DNA of 8,049 nt from assembly GCA_946490455.1 (NCBI GenBank), contig CAMLXE010000072.1, positions 1 through 8,049 on the forward strand, written 5' to 3'. Source of the stretch: an uncultured Desulfovibrio sp. GTDB taxonomy: Bacteria > Desulfobacterota > Desulfovibrionia > Desulfovibrionales > Desulfovibrionaceae. A program made the translations under genes and the position numbers. Below the pieces are notes generated by a model. It made no database searches. It had not been told where the DNA came from and saw only the letters and a list, made by a program, of their open reading frames with translations. Positions 1-6,534 of this stretch are shown here, piece after piece (within the stretch, counting starts at the first letter, position 1; each line of letters opens with the position of its first letter).

Positions 1-165
1 GAGCTTCCACCCCAGTTCGGCATCACCCTCTGCCGGAGGCTGCCATGCGCAGTTTTCCACGGGAACCTGAGCAGCGACAAGGGGATCGGCAAAGCCGCTC
101 ACACCGAGGTTTATGACATTCAATGGGCGGGTCATTATGGATGATGGTTGCGTATTACAAGTCAT
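1..165 (-). CDS. DUF1116 protein, AllG/YlbE-like, N-terminal 55 residues only
   Basis: This is the start of a gene that runs off the left edge; 55 codons are visible. In E. coli the DUF1116 protein AllG (formerly YlbE) is one of three subunits, with AllF (FdrA) and AllH, of oxamic transcarbamylase, which interconverts oxalurate plus phosphate with oxamate plus carbamoyl phosphate. The visible part carries VINLGVSGFADPL (about residues 17-29) and then WQPPAEGDAELG (about 43-54). This matches a short module (VINxGxxxFA, then WxPxAxG) that I recall at the N-terminus of many DUF1116 proteins and at the C-terminus of E. coli FdrA. The ATG at 163-165 lies 34 nt after the fdrA stop and has a partial Shine-Dalgarno AAGAGAG (172-178) at 6-nt spacing. 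A second ATG at 133-135 lacks one. Position right after fdrA supports the call; the catalytic body is outside the window. Confidence 0.75.
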   Translation of the reverse strand, partial: MTCNTQPSSIMTRPLNVINLGVSGFADPLVAAQVPVENCAWQPPAEGDAELGWKL

Positions 166-199
166 GGTGAACTCTCTTGTAGATCGGAAATGGGACGGT

Positions 200-1783
200 T
201 TAGGCCATGAGCACAGAAGCAGCAAGGGCTGCGGCCTGAGCATTGCTTTCGCACAGAATGACGCCCTGTGCCTTAAGCTTTGCACACTGCTCCTCAATGC
301 GTTGCGGGTCCTGATCCGTACCGCAGACGGCGGCAATGCAGATGGGAGGATTGGCTGTTGCGGCCTTGCCCTGGGCTATGGCTGCCGCCAGTTCACCTGC
401 CGGGTCTTCGTGAGAGCCATAGCCAAGGACGACATCAAACAGCAGCACGCCACAGGTCGGATCTGCCATTTCCTGCAGGATACGCGTATTGCGCGGGGTC
501 GGATCGATCATGGGATGAGGTCTGCCGCGGGTAAACACATCGTCGCCAAGGTCCACAATGGTGTTGCCGACACTCTTGAAGGGATTTTCCAGAGGCTTGG
601 ATGAGCCTGCAGGCGCGTTGGAATGGATATCGCCAAGGCAGCTGCCAAGCAGGCACTGCGTTTCATAGCAGAAGGTCCCGCCGGTATAGAGCGCACGCAG
701 ACCGGTTTGCTGCGGGGTGAGGGAAGCCTGGGAACGGATGGCTTTGGCCTGTTCGCGCAGGGCCTCTGCTGCCGGGGAAGAGGTGCCCGGAATGGCGCTG
801 GTGAAGGTCGGGGCCTTGCCTGTTGCAAGGGCCACACTCCGATGAGCGGCTTCTTCCAGTGTGCCCGCAATGCAGAAGCGTGAACGTTCGGATTCGTCAA
901 GTTCGGCGATAAGTGCCGCCGTGTCGGCTCCGAAGAAGTTGACGACAACGGGCTTGCCTGCCGCTGCTGCCGCCTTGAGGATCTTTATGCCCACTTCCCG
1001 GGACGGGGGCTTGGAGATGAGCGTGATGACTCTGGTGGCATTGTCTCCGGCGAGAGCGGCAATGCCGGCAAGCATGGTCAGACCGCCCACTTCGGCCGAC
1101 AGATCATGACCTCCGGTACCAATGGCCTGACTGATGCCTTCGCCCAGGCTGTGAATGAGGCAGCTGACCTGCTGGATTCCTGTTCCGGAGGCGCCGACAA
1201 TGCCGATGCTGCCGCGTCTGACCGCATTGGCAAAGGCCAGAGGCACGCCATTGATGATGGCCGTACCGCAATCCGGTCCCATGACCAGCAGACCGCGTTC
1301 GGTGGCAGCGCGCTTGAGCGCCACTTCCTGCCATACGGGAACGTTGTCGGAAAAGATCATGACATTGAGTCCGGCTCCAATGGCCTTGAGCGCTTCGGCA
1401 GCGGCAAAGGTGCCGGGCACCGATATGAGTGCAAAGGAGGCGTCGGCATTTTCGGCTACGGCACAGCGCAGCGAGGTCGGAGGCGGCAGGGCGCTGCTTT
1501 CATCCCCCTTGCTTTCTTTGGGCTGGAGGGCCTTGACGGCTTCGTCAAAGGCCGTGTCGAGGATGCTTTCGTCACCCTTGATGGTGACGACGAGGTCGCT
1601 CGGCCTGGCTGCTGGGGGTTCCTGCAGCAGGCCACTTTGAATCAGAAGATCCATGTTGGCGGGAGTACCCATGAGTACGGAGGCTTCAACAATGCCTTCA
1701 CGCTTTGTAAGTTCAGCCGAAATGCGCATGAGCGCGACTGAATCCAGGTAGATATTGTGGAAAATGCGGTATTCGGTTTTCAT
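200..1783 (-). CDS. fdrA: FdrA/AllF-family protein (oxamic transcarbamylase subunit-like)
   Basis: The 527-residue product resembles E. coli FdrA (AllF), which has a fold related to succinyl-CoA synthetase alpha subunits and works with DUF1116 and DUF2877 partners as a carbamoyltransferase. Visible motifs in order: LMGTPAN (37-43), FSDNV (144-148), MGPDCGT (168-174), the nucleotide-loop-like GASGTGIQ (197-204), SKPP (257-260), LYTGGTF (365-371), IVDLGDD (409-415) and RPHPMIDP (421-428). These follow the FdrA pattern along the whole length. The reading frame is open to 1939, but the ATG at 1781-1783 is chosen because it has AAGGA (1789-1793) at 5-nt spacing and family homology begins there; the upstream 52 codons look like intergenic sequence. 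The protein is about 28 residues shorter than E. coli FdrA (555 as I recall) and lacks its C-terminal VINxG module, which here sits in the next gene. A cytosolic role in phosphorolysis of a ureido compound is inferred; the true substrate is unknown. Confidence 0.9.
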   Translation of the reverse strand: MKTEYRIFHNIYLDSVALMRISAELTKREGIVEASVLMGTPANMDLLIQSGLLQEPPAARPSDLVVTIKGDESILDTAFDEAVKALQPKESKGDESSALPPPTSLRCAVAENADASFALISVPGTFAAAEALKAIGAGLNVMIFSDNVPVWQEVALKRAATERGLLVMGPDCGTAIINGVPLAFANAVRRGSIGIVGASGTGIQQVSCLIHSLGEGISQAIGTGGHDLSAEVGGLTMLAGIAALAGDNATRVITLISKPPSREVGIKILKAAAAAGKPVVVNFFGADTAALIAELDESERSRFCIAGTLEEAAHRSVALATGKAPTFTSAIPGTSSPAAEALREQAKAIRSQASLTPQQTGLRALYTGGTFCYETQCLLGSCLGDIHSNAPAGSSKPLENPFKSVGNTIVDLGDDVFTRGRPHPMIDPTPRNTRILQEMADPTCGVLLFDVVLGYGSHEDPAGELAAAIAQGKAATANPPICIAAVCGTDQDPQRIEEQCAKLKAQGVILCESNAQAAALAASVLMA

Positions 1784-1846
1784 AGGATTCCTTTTCCGTT
1801 GACTGGGTGAAGCATCTATGCCGTCGGTCTTGCGAGAGGGGCTGGT

Positions 1847-1881
1847 CGGAGAGACTCTGTCGGGGTGAGCGAGTCTCTCCG
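1847..1881 (-). other. Intergenic stem-loop, 11-bp perfect stem
   Basis: CGGAGAGACTC (1847-1857) pairs perfectly with GAGTCTCTCCG (1871-1881) around a 13-nt loop. It lies in the 178-nt gap between the deaminase and fdrA genes, 63 nt upstream of the fdrA start. In the direction of operon transcription it is followed by ACCAGCCCC and not by a U-run, so it is not a canonical intrinsic terminator. An mRNA processing or stability element, or a pausing site, is possible. Confidence 0.6.
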
Positions 1882-1921
1882 GACCTTGAGGAGATTGCCC
1901 CGTACCTGAAGAGAACCGGGA

Positions 1922-1964
1922 TGATACCTCGCGTGTCACCTGATTCTGACATGCAGGTGTATCA
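1922..1964 (-). other. Nested inverted repeat overlapping the deaminase stop codon
   Basis: CACCTG (1937-1942) pairs with CAGGTG (1954-1959), and outside it TGATA (1922-1926) pairs with TATCA (1960-1964), leaving a one-sided 10-nt bulge. The outer arm includes the deaminase TGA (1962-1964). No U-tract follows. It may fold at the 3' end of the deaminase coding region and may be part of the same processing arrangement as the hairpin at 1847-1881. Confidence 0.4.
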
Positions 1965-2498
1965 GTAATATTGCTTTTCCTTGGCGTCCTTATCCAGCCA
2001 TTCCTTCATGAGCTGATGGCAGATGTCTTCATAGGCAAAGACAACGGACTGTCTGTCGCTGCCATGCTTCTCGAAGTCCTCATACATCTTTTTGGCTCCG
2101 GGGAAGCCCATTCTGACGTTTTCTTCCTGAGTGACTCCGTAATAGATTCTGGAGATTCCTGCCCAGTAGGTTGCGGCCAGACACTGCGGGCAGGGTTCGC
2201 ATGTGGTAAAGAGTTCGCAGTCCGAGAGATCGATCCGTCCGAGCTTCTTCGTCGCATTGCGGATGGCGACAATTTCTGCATGGGCAGTTGGATCAAGCGT
2301 TTCAAAAACCATGTTGTATCCGCAGGCAACGACCTCGTTGTTCCGCACGATGACAGCGCCAAAGGGGCCACCTGCTCCGGAGTTCATGGCCTTTCGTCCC
2401 TCTTCCAGGGCCAGTTCCATGAACTTTTTCTTCTGCTCCAGCTCTTCAGGAGAAATCTGGATCGTATTTCTGACTCTGTGCTGAAATTCTGCGTTCAT
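1962..2498 (-). CDS. Guanine-deaminase-like zinc deaminase (cytidine deaminase fold)
   Basis: This 178-residue cytosolic protein belongs to the zinc-dependent CMP/dCMP deaminase fold. The signatures are TAHAE (71-75: zinc ligand H73, catalytic E75) and CEPCPQC (100-106: zinc ligands C103 and C106). GGPFGAVIV (43-51), the spacing between motifs and the C-terminal KQYY tail resemble Bacillus-type GuaD guanine deaminase (guanine to xanthine plus ammonia). An N-terminal extension of roughly 20 charged residues precedes the usual start. The ATG at 2496-2498 is preferred to the ATG at 2561 because it has AAGGAAG (2506-2512) at 7-nt spacing. Within this operon it should act on an aminated purine, pyrimidine or ureide-like substrate. 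Family membership is firm, guanine specificity is not; cytosine or another aminated heterocycle is possible. Confidence 0.88.
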   Translation of the reverse strand: MNAEFQHRVRNTIQISPEELEQKKKFMELALEEGRKAMNSGAGGPFGAVIVRNNEVVACGYNMVFETLDPTAHAEIVAIRNATKKLGRIDLSDCELFTTCEPCPQCLAATYWAGISRIYYGVTQEENVRMGFPGAKKMYEDFEKHGSDRQSVVFAYEDICHQLMKEWLDKDAKEKQYY

Positions 2499-2625
2499 CT
2501 TGTTTCTTCCTTGCTGATGCAGGGAGCCTGTTCCCTCGGAGAGGTCATCAGCTCCAGTCATCTATGGGTTATCGACAATATGAAGAACACAATGATTCTG
2601 TCAGGAAAGCAGAAGCGAATCGTCG

Positions 2626-2659
2626 GCTACGGAGCAATCCCGTGAGATGGCTCCGTAGC
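2626..2659 (-). other. Intergenic stem-loop, 10-bp perfect stem
   Basis: GCTACGGAGC (2626-2635) and GCTCCGTAGC (2650-2659) form a perfect 10-bp stem with a 14-nt loop. It begins 8 nt after the aroM stop codon in the 169-nt gap before the deaminase gene. The transcript continues with CGACGATTC, so there is no U-tract and it is not a standard terminator. A role in 3'-end stability or differential expression along the operon is inference. Confidence 0.6.
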
Positions 2660-2667
2660 TCTCCGAC

Positions 2668-3357
2668 TCAGAAGCTGCTGGTGATTTCCCTGATCACGCT
2701 CGCTACGACAGTGCGGACAAGCAGAACCGGCTTCTTGACAATGGCGGCAATCGGCTTGCGCAGGTCTTCCTTGAAGCCAAGACATTCAATGACAACGAGA
2801 TCGACATGCTGATCCGCCAGACGCTGTGCGCACTTCGTGGCCATTTCAAGGTTGGGCGGCGTCCAGTCCACCACAAGCTGATCTTTGGTCATGCCGAGGG
2901 CTTCCAGGTAGGGGAGCCATGAGGCGTACACATGAGGTACCTGCGGTTCGCCGGGGGTGATGACACCGAGCTTCATGGAAGGCTGAAGCAGGCTCTGCAC
3001 AACACCGCGCAGGAGCAGGTTCGGCTGAACCGTGAGTACCGGGGAGGAGAGCTTGTGGAAGTCGCCGGCACACGAGAAGAAGACAAAGTCTGCCTTGTCC
3101 TTTGTACCGGCAAGCAGTTTTTCTACAGGAGCGGTCAGCTTGTTGATGCTGACTGTGGTTACCGTATTGTCATTAAGGCCGGACATCAGCACTCTGTCAC
3201 CCTTGTCGGGGGCGTAGGGCTGTATGGCTTCGGCTGTCTTTTCAGTTATGACGGAACCGAAGCTCAGTTCCACATCATCACCCCAGATCGCCTGCATGTC
3301 GCTGTATCCGTTCGGATCAATCGGTGCAGCAGCAATAACGGCCATACGTTTGGTCAT
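2668..3357 (-). CDS. AroM-family protein (Asp/Glu racemase-like superfamily)
   Basis: The 229-residue product matches the E. coli AroM pattern in length (about 225) and conserved segments: YAPDKGDRVLMSGLND (48-63), GVITPGEPQ (131-139) and VDLVVIECLGF (185-195). AroM has no established function. Its fold group includes Asp/Glu and hydantoin racemases and maleate isomerase, which often use two cysteines; here C96 (in FSCAGDF) and C192 (in ECLGF) are at plausible positions. E. coli AroM, as I recall, keeps the second motif as DCLGF but lacks the first cysteine, so this copy may be closer to an active racemase or isomerase. There is no signal peptide. The ATG at 3355-3357 has AGGAG (3367-3371) at 9-nt spacing. 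Its place between a cyclic amidase and a deaminase suggests a step on a chiral ring or ureido intermediate; that is inference. Confidence 0.82.
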   Translation of the reverse strand: MTKRMAVIAAAPIDPNGYSDMQAIWGDDVELSFGSVITEKTAEAIQPYAPDKGDRVLMSGLNDNTVTTVSINKLTAPVEKLLAGTKDKADFVFFSCAGDFHKLSSPVLTVQPNLLLRGVVQSLLQPSMKLGVITPGEPQVPHVYASWLPYLEALGMTKDQLVVDWTPPNLEMATKCAQRLADQHVDLVVIECLGFKEDLRKPIAAIVKKPVLLVRTVVASVIREITSSF

Positions 3358-3382
3358 AGCAGATATCTCCTGTTAGAATGTA

Positions 3383-3407
3383 TTTTGCCATGAAAGATGC
3401 GGCAAAA
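3383..3407 (-). other. Short inverted repeat upstream of the aroM ribosome binding site
   Basis: TTTTGCC (3383-3389) and GGCAAAA (3401-3407) form a 7-bp arm pair with an 11-nt loop. It ends 11 nt before the aroM Shine-Dalgarno AGGAG (3367-3371) in the 86-nt gap after the dihydroorotase-like gene. It could tune aroM translation or be part of a processing site. The stem is AT-rich at one end. Confidence 0.35.
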
Positions 3408-3423
3408 GGGATTTCTGGGAATG

Positions 3424-3441
3424 GAACCTGCGTGCAGGTTC
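3424..3441 (-). other. Compact hairpin just after the amidohydrolase stop
   Basis: GAACCTG (3424-3430) and CAGGTTC (3435-3441) form a 7-bp stem closing a four-base loop. It starts 2 nt after the TGA (3444-3446) of the dihydroorotase-like gene. No U-run follows in the transcription direction (CATTCCCAG), so an mRNA 3'-end or processing hairpin is more likely than a terminator. Confidence 0.5.
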
Positions 3442-3443
3442 TC

Positions 3444-4715
3444 TCATCTGTCTTCAATCACTCCGGAAGAATAGACGATCCTTCCATCCACAAGCGTCAT
3501 TTCAACGCATCCCTTGACGTTCCAGCCGTCATAGGGCGTATTCCGGGAAATTGAAGCAAAGTTTTCGGCCTTGATAACCCATTCTCTGTCCGAGAAGACG
3601 CACACGTCAGCAGGTTCTCCAACATTCAGGGTGCCTCCGGAAAGACCGAGCAGCCTGGCCGGTTTGATGGTCAGCTTTTCCAGAAGCCAGGAGTAGGAGA
3701 AGCCTCTCTTGTGAATGAATTCGTTGAGCAGCACGGGCAGCATCACTTCAACGCCGATGACGCCGTTCGGTGCCTTGACCAGTTCTGTGGCCTTGTCTTC
3801 CGGAGTATGCGGAGCGTGATCCGATACGATGATGTCCACCGTACCGTCTTCAAGACCTTCGATCAGTGCCTCGATGTCGTCTTCTGTCTGCAGGCAGGGA
3901 GCCATCTTGGCGTTGGTGCCATAGATGTCTCTGGCGGCCTTTGTCAGCAGCAGGTGATGCGGACAGACTTCGGAGGAGACCGAGAGCCCGTCGGCCTTGG
4001 CCTGACGGATCAGCTCAACACTGCGTCTGGTGCTGATGTGCTGGAAGTGGATTCTGCGTCCGCCCACATCTCTGATAAGCTCCAGATCCCTGGCGACAAT
4101 CGAGCTTTCGGCAGAATGCAGGAAGGCCGTCGGCTCAAACCACTTCATGTGTTCGTCTTCTTCATGGAGCATGACGATCATGTTGTGTTCCTTGGTCTTC
4201 ATCAGCACCTTATAAAGAACAGTCAGGTCCATCAGGCAGTTTCCGTCATCGGAAAAGATTTCCACGCCAGAGGCAACAAGGTCATCAATGTCACTGAGTT
4301 CCTTGCTTATGATCTTCTGGCTCTGGATGCTCGGCGTCAGGCTGGCGACCTGTGTGGCCTTGACCTTGGCTTCCTTTTTCATCCGTTCGGTGATCATCTG
4401 ATGCACGGCAACGGTGTGTGGAACGGGGATGACGTTTGCCATGGCCACAACATGCGTTACGCCGCCCTTGGCTGCGGCATAGGTATCTGTCGCGATGGTT
4501 GCCTTGTAGGAAAGGCCGGGGTCTCTGAGGTGGACATGCGCATCAATAAGCCCGGGAGCAATGATCATCCCCGTGCAGTCAAGAACTCGTTCGGCCTGTG
4601 CAGGATCACAGTTTCCGACTTCGGCAATCTTGCCGTCACGAATCAGCACATCACCCTGAAAGTCTCTGCCACAGCTTGGATCAATAACACGTCCGTTTTT
4701 CAGCAAAATGTTCAT
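3444..4715 (-). CDS. Class I dihydroorotase-like cyclic amidohydrolase
   Basis: This 423-residue cytosolic enzyme belongs to the amidohydrolase superfamily and opens cyclic amide rings. The metal site is intact: HVHLRDPG (60-67; H60, H62), FSDDG (154-158, the aspartate typical of class I dihydroorotases), H184, H226 and the SDHAPH motif (298-303; D299, the catalytic base). MANVIPVPH (92-100) corresponds to the MPNTNP substrate loop, keeping N94; with R64 it would bind a carboxylate as in dihydroorotate. NTPYDGW (392-398) is also dihydroorotase-like. Allantoinases usually have HISEPG and differ in the loop, so allantoinase is less likely. The altered loop and catabolic operon argue against the housekeeping PyrC role; a hydantoin or dihydropyrimidine carboxylate is a reasonable guess. 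The ATG at 4713-4715 gives the standard MNILLKNGRVIDP start but has only AAGG at 11-nt spacing, so translation may be weak. Confidence 0.88.
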   Translation of the reverse strand: MNILLKNGRVIDPSCGRDFQGDVLIRDGKIAEVGNCDPAQAERVLDCTGMIIAPGLIDAHVHLRDPGLSYKATIATDTYAAAKGGVTHVVAMANVIPVPHTVAVHQMITERMKKEAKVKATQVASLTPSIQSQKIISKELSDIDDLVASGVEIFSDDGNCLMDLTVLYKVLMKTKEHNMIVMLHEEDEHMKWFEPTAFLHSAESSIVARDLELIRDVGGRRIHFQHISTRRSVELIRQAKADGLSVSSEVCPHHLLLTKAARDIYGTNAKMAPCLQTEDDIEALIEGLEDGTVDIIVSDHAPHTPEDKATELVKAPNGVIGVEVMLPVLLNEFIHKRGFSYSWLLEKLTIKPARLLGLSGGTLNVGEPADVCVFSDREWVIKAENFASISRNTPYDGWNVKGCVEMTLVDGRIVYSSGVIEDR

Positions 4716-4754
4716 TGTCTAGTCAGCCTTTTTGATTTTGTTCTTTTGGAAATC

Positions 4755-4813
4755 CGTTCCCCAGAATACGGGCTGCTCCGTCTTTCAGGGAGATTCTCAT
4801 ACCCTGGGGAACG
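4755..4813 (-). other. Long inverted repeat between permease and amidohydrolase genes
   Basis: CGTTCCCCAG (4755-4764) pairs perfectly over 10 bp with CTGGGGAACG (4804-4813), separated by 39 nt. Inside the arms ACGG (4768-4771) can pair with CCGT (4778-4781), and CAGGG (4786-4790) with CCCTG (4802-4806), the latter competing with the outer stem. The structure lies in the 152-nt gap after the permease stop and before the dihydroorotase-like start. Competing pairings make an attenuator or processing element possible. It has no U-tract after it. Confidence 0.5.
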
Positions 4814-4867
4814 TTGTCGTTCGCTGCCTGCAAGAGTCATGCAGCAAGGGTTGCACATGCTCGATCA

Positions 4868-6349
4868 CTAGAATCCATAGACAAGGGAAACAAGGGGATA
4901 GCCTATGCAGACCAGAATGATCAGACCGACGAGCACCGCGCTGAAGCCGGCCTTGAAGGATCTGGTCATGCCGATCCATTCGACATTCGAGAACATGATT
5001 GCAGCATTTGACGATGCCGCCGGTGTCGCAATGGAGCAGGAGATACCCATGAGGATGAGGATGATGACAGCCATGGGATTGACATGGAGACCCTGACAGA
5101 TCTGCCAGACAATCGGTACGGCGATGACCACAAGCGTCATGTTGAAGGCAACCTGCGTCGCCAGCATGAAGAGAACGGCGATGCCGATGACGAAGGGAAT
5201 GACGCTGCTCACATCGATAAAGGATCCGCTCATCACAAGGCCAAACCACTTGGTTATGCCGGCAGCATCACTGCTGAATGCGGCAGCAACCGGCAGAGCG
5301 GCGGCGTTCAGCCAGAACAGGTTCCAGCGAATGCCCTTCTGGGCACAGGTTTCAAAGTCAAGTACGGGAGCACCTTCAAAGCGCGAGAAGTTGAGCGCAA
5401 TGAGTACGATAACAAGAGCGGAAAGGAAGTTTCCCTTGGTGATCATGCCAAGGAAACCACTGGAAGAGGACGGCAGAATGTTGATGAGGAGCAGAACAAG
5501 AATAAAGACGACCAGTGCGGCTGCGGCAATCTTTTCCTTCTTGTTGAACGTAAGGGTATCGCGAAGCTACTGCAGATATTCCTGAGAAAGGGACGTCAGC
5601 TTGTTGACATCGGGCCTGAAGACGTACTTCATCACGAAGAAGTAGCCCATCAGGAAGGCAAAGCACAGGGGGATGGAAACGCACATGAACTGGACGTAGT
5701 TGAAGTCGAATCCTCCGCCGGCGACGCTCTGGAGAGCGCCTGCCGCCATGATGTTGGCGGCCCCCCACGGTTTGGACCCGTAGGACAGACAGGCTGCGAA
5801 TGCCACGCCGGCGCAGAGATAGGCCGGGTAGGTATCGCCTTCCCGATAGTCAACTTCCTTGAAGATACCGTACAGCAGGTTCCAGATCAGAATGTTGACG
5901 GCATTGCCATCCAGCAGGAAACCAACAATGAGGGTCGCCATGAACACCATGAAGGTGAAAAACCAGGGGCGTCCTTCCACGCTTGGCCGGCTCAGGAACC
6001 ATATTGCAAGCTTCTTGTTGATGCCGCTTCGCTCAAAATAGCCGGTAAATACCAGAATAAGCAGCATGAAGATAACAACCTGGTTACTGAAGGCATTGGA
6101 AAACTCAGCCTGAGGAGTGGGGAAATAGCCGCAGACGCCAAGAGCAAAAATGGTCATCATACTCGGCCAGATGAACCCGATGAATGTCCACCCGTAGAGC
6201 ATGCCGATGAAGATACCCAATACGCTCATCCCCAGTTGAGGTATGGAATCGCTGGGAATGTATCCCATACCAAAAGTGAGGAGCAAGTACACAGCAGTAT
6301 GTATCCAATAGGACATTGGCGTTTTGCCTGGAGACGCTGTTTCACTCAT
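4868..6349 (-). pseudogene. SLC13/DASS-like anion permease interrupted by an in-frame TAG
   Basis: The frame from 6349 to 4868 encodes 493 codon positions of a multi-pass inner membrane carrier, with a TAG at codon 261 (5567-5569). Both halves are in the same frame and the codons after the TAG read on as hydrophobic membrane protein (starting LRDTLTFNKK), so this is one gene and not a frameshift. The N-half has about six membrane segments and includes LDGNAVNILIW (146-156); the C-half repeats the pattern with SIATPAASSNAAIM, typical of two-fold repeated anion carriers. The break falls in the central cytoplasmic loop. The ATG at 6347-6349 is preferred to 6370 because AAGGA (6357-6361) sits at 7-nt spacing. 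The gene ends in tandem stops TAG TGA (4865-4870). As first gene it should import the operon's substrate, probably a carboxylate or ureide anion. It may be inactive, read through, or miscalled by one base. Confidence 0.78.
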
Positions 6350-6455
6350 AGCAACATCCTTGATGAGCATTTTTTCTCTGCGAGAACTTTGAAATTCTTA
6401 ATGACCTGCCGACAGCATCAGGCTGCCTGGATTGCCGGAATTGTGCAGCAATATT

Positions 6456-6476
6456 CTAACCCCCTGTAAAACCCAT
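6456..6476 (-). CDS. Candidate six-codon leader peptide
   Basis: The frame reads MGFTGG and then TAG. It is preceded by AAGGAGG (6483-6489), a full consensus Shine-Dalgarno, at 6-nt spacing, which is better than that of any structural gene in this window. It lies about 107 nt upstream of the permease start, inside the leader expected from the promoter at 6646-6662, with a hairpin (6493-6514) 3 nt before the Shine-Dalgarno. No longer frame with a proper start can use this site. Translation of such a leader could couple to expression of the operon. It is too short for any homology test, so this is a candidate only. Confidence 0.35.
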   Translation of the reverse strand: MGFTGG

Positions 6477-6492
6477 GACTTCCCTCCTTCAC

Positions 6493-6514
6493 AAATGCTT
6501 TGATCTGAGCATTT
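6493..6514. other. Hairpin in operon leader; weak terminator-like on plus strand
   Basis: AAATGCT (6493-6499) pairs with AGCATTT (6508-6514) around an 8-nt loop. Read on the plus strand it is followed by four more T residues (6515-6518), a weak intrinsic-terminator shape, but no plus-strand gene ends upstream. Read on the minus strand it sits 3 nt before the consensus Shine-Dalgarno at 6483-6489, where it could control access of ribosomes to the leader peptide. Confidence 0.35.
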
Positions 6515-6534
6515 TTTTGTTATTCATTCAACGT

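Noticed and set aside
1106..1741. Plus-strand open frame of 211 codons
   Set aside because: Antisense shadow of fdrA, which has family motifs along its whole length.
1784..1939. N-terminal extension of FdrA to the ATG at 1939
   Set aside because: The 52 extra residues are low-complexity and polar, include the 11-bp intergenic hairpin, and the internal ATG at 1783 has a good ribosome site and the family start.
3711..4871. Plus-strand open frame of 386 codons
   Set aside because: Antisense to the dihydroorotase-like gene, whose metal-binding motifs are unmistakable; the plus frame has no recognisable domain.
5446..5569. Frameshift as the cause of the split permease
   Set aside because: Both halves are in the same frame; translating from 5566 to 5447 gives continuous protein, so the only lesion is the TAG.
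5084..6469. Plus-strand open frame of 461 codons
   Set aside because: It is antisense to the permease gene; its sequence is polar and rich in H, E, D and N with no family pattern, and the opposite strand encodes clear membrane segments.
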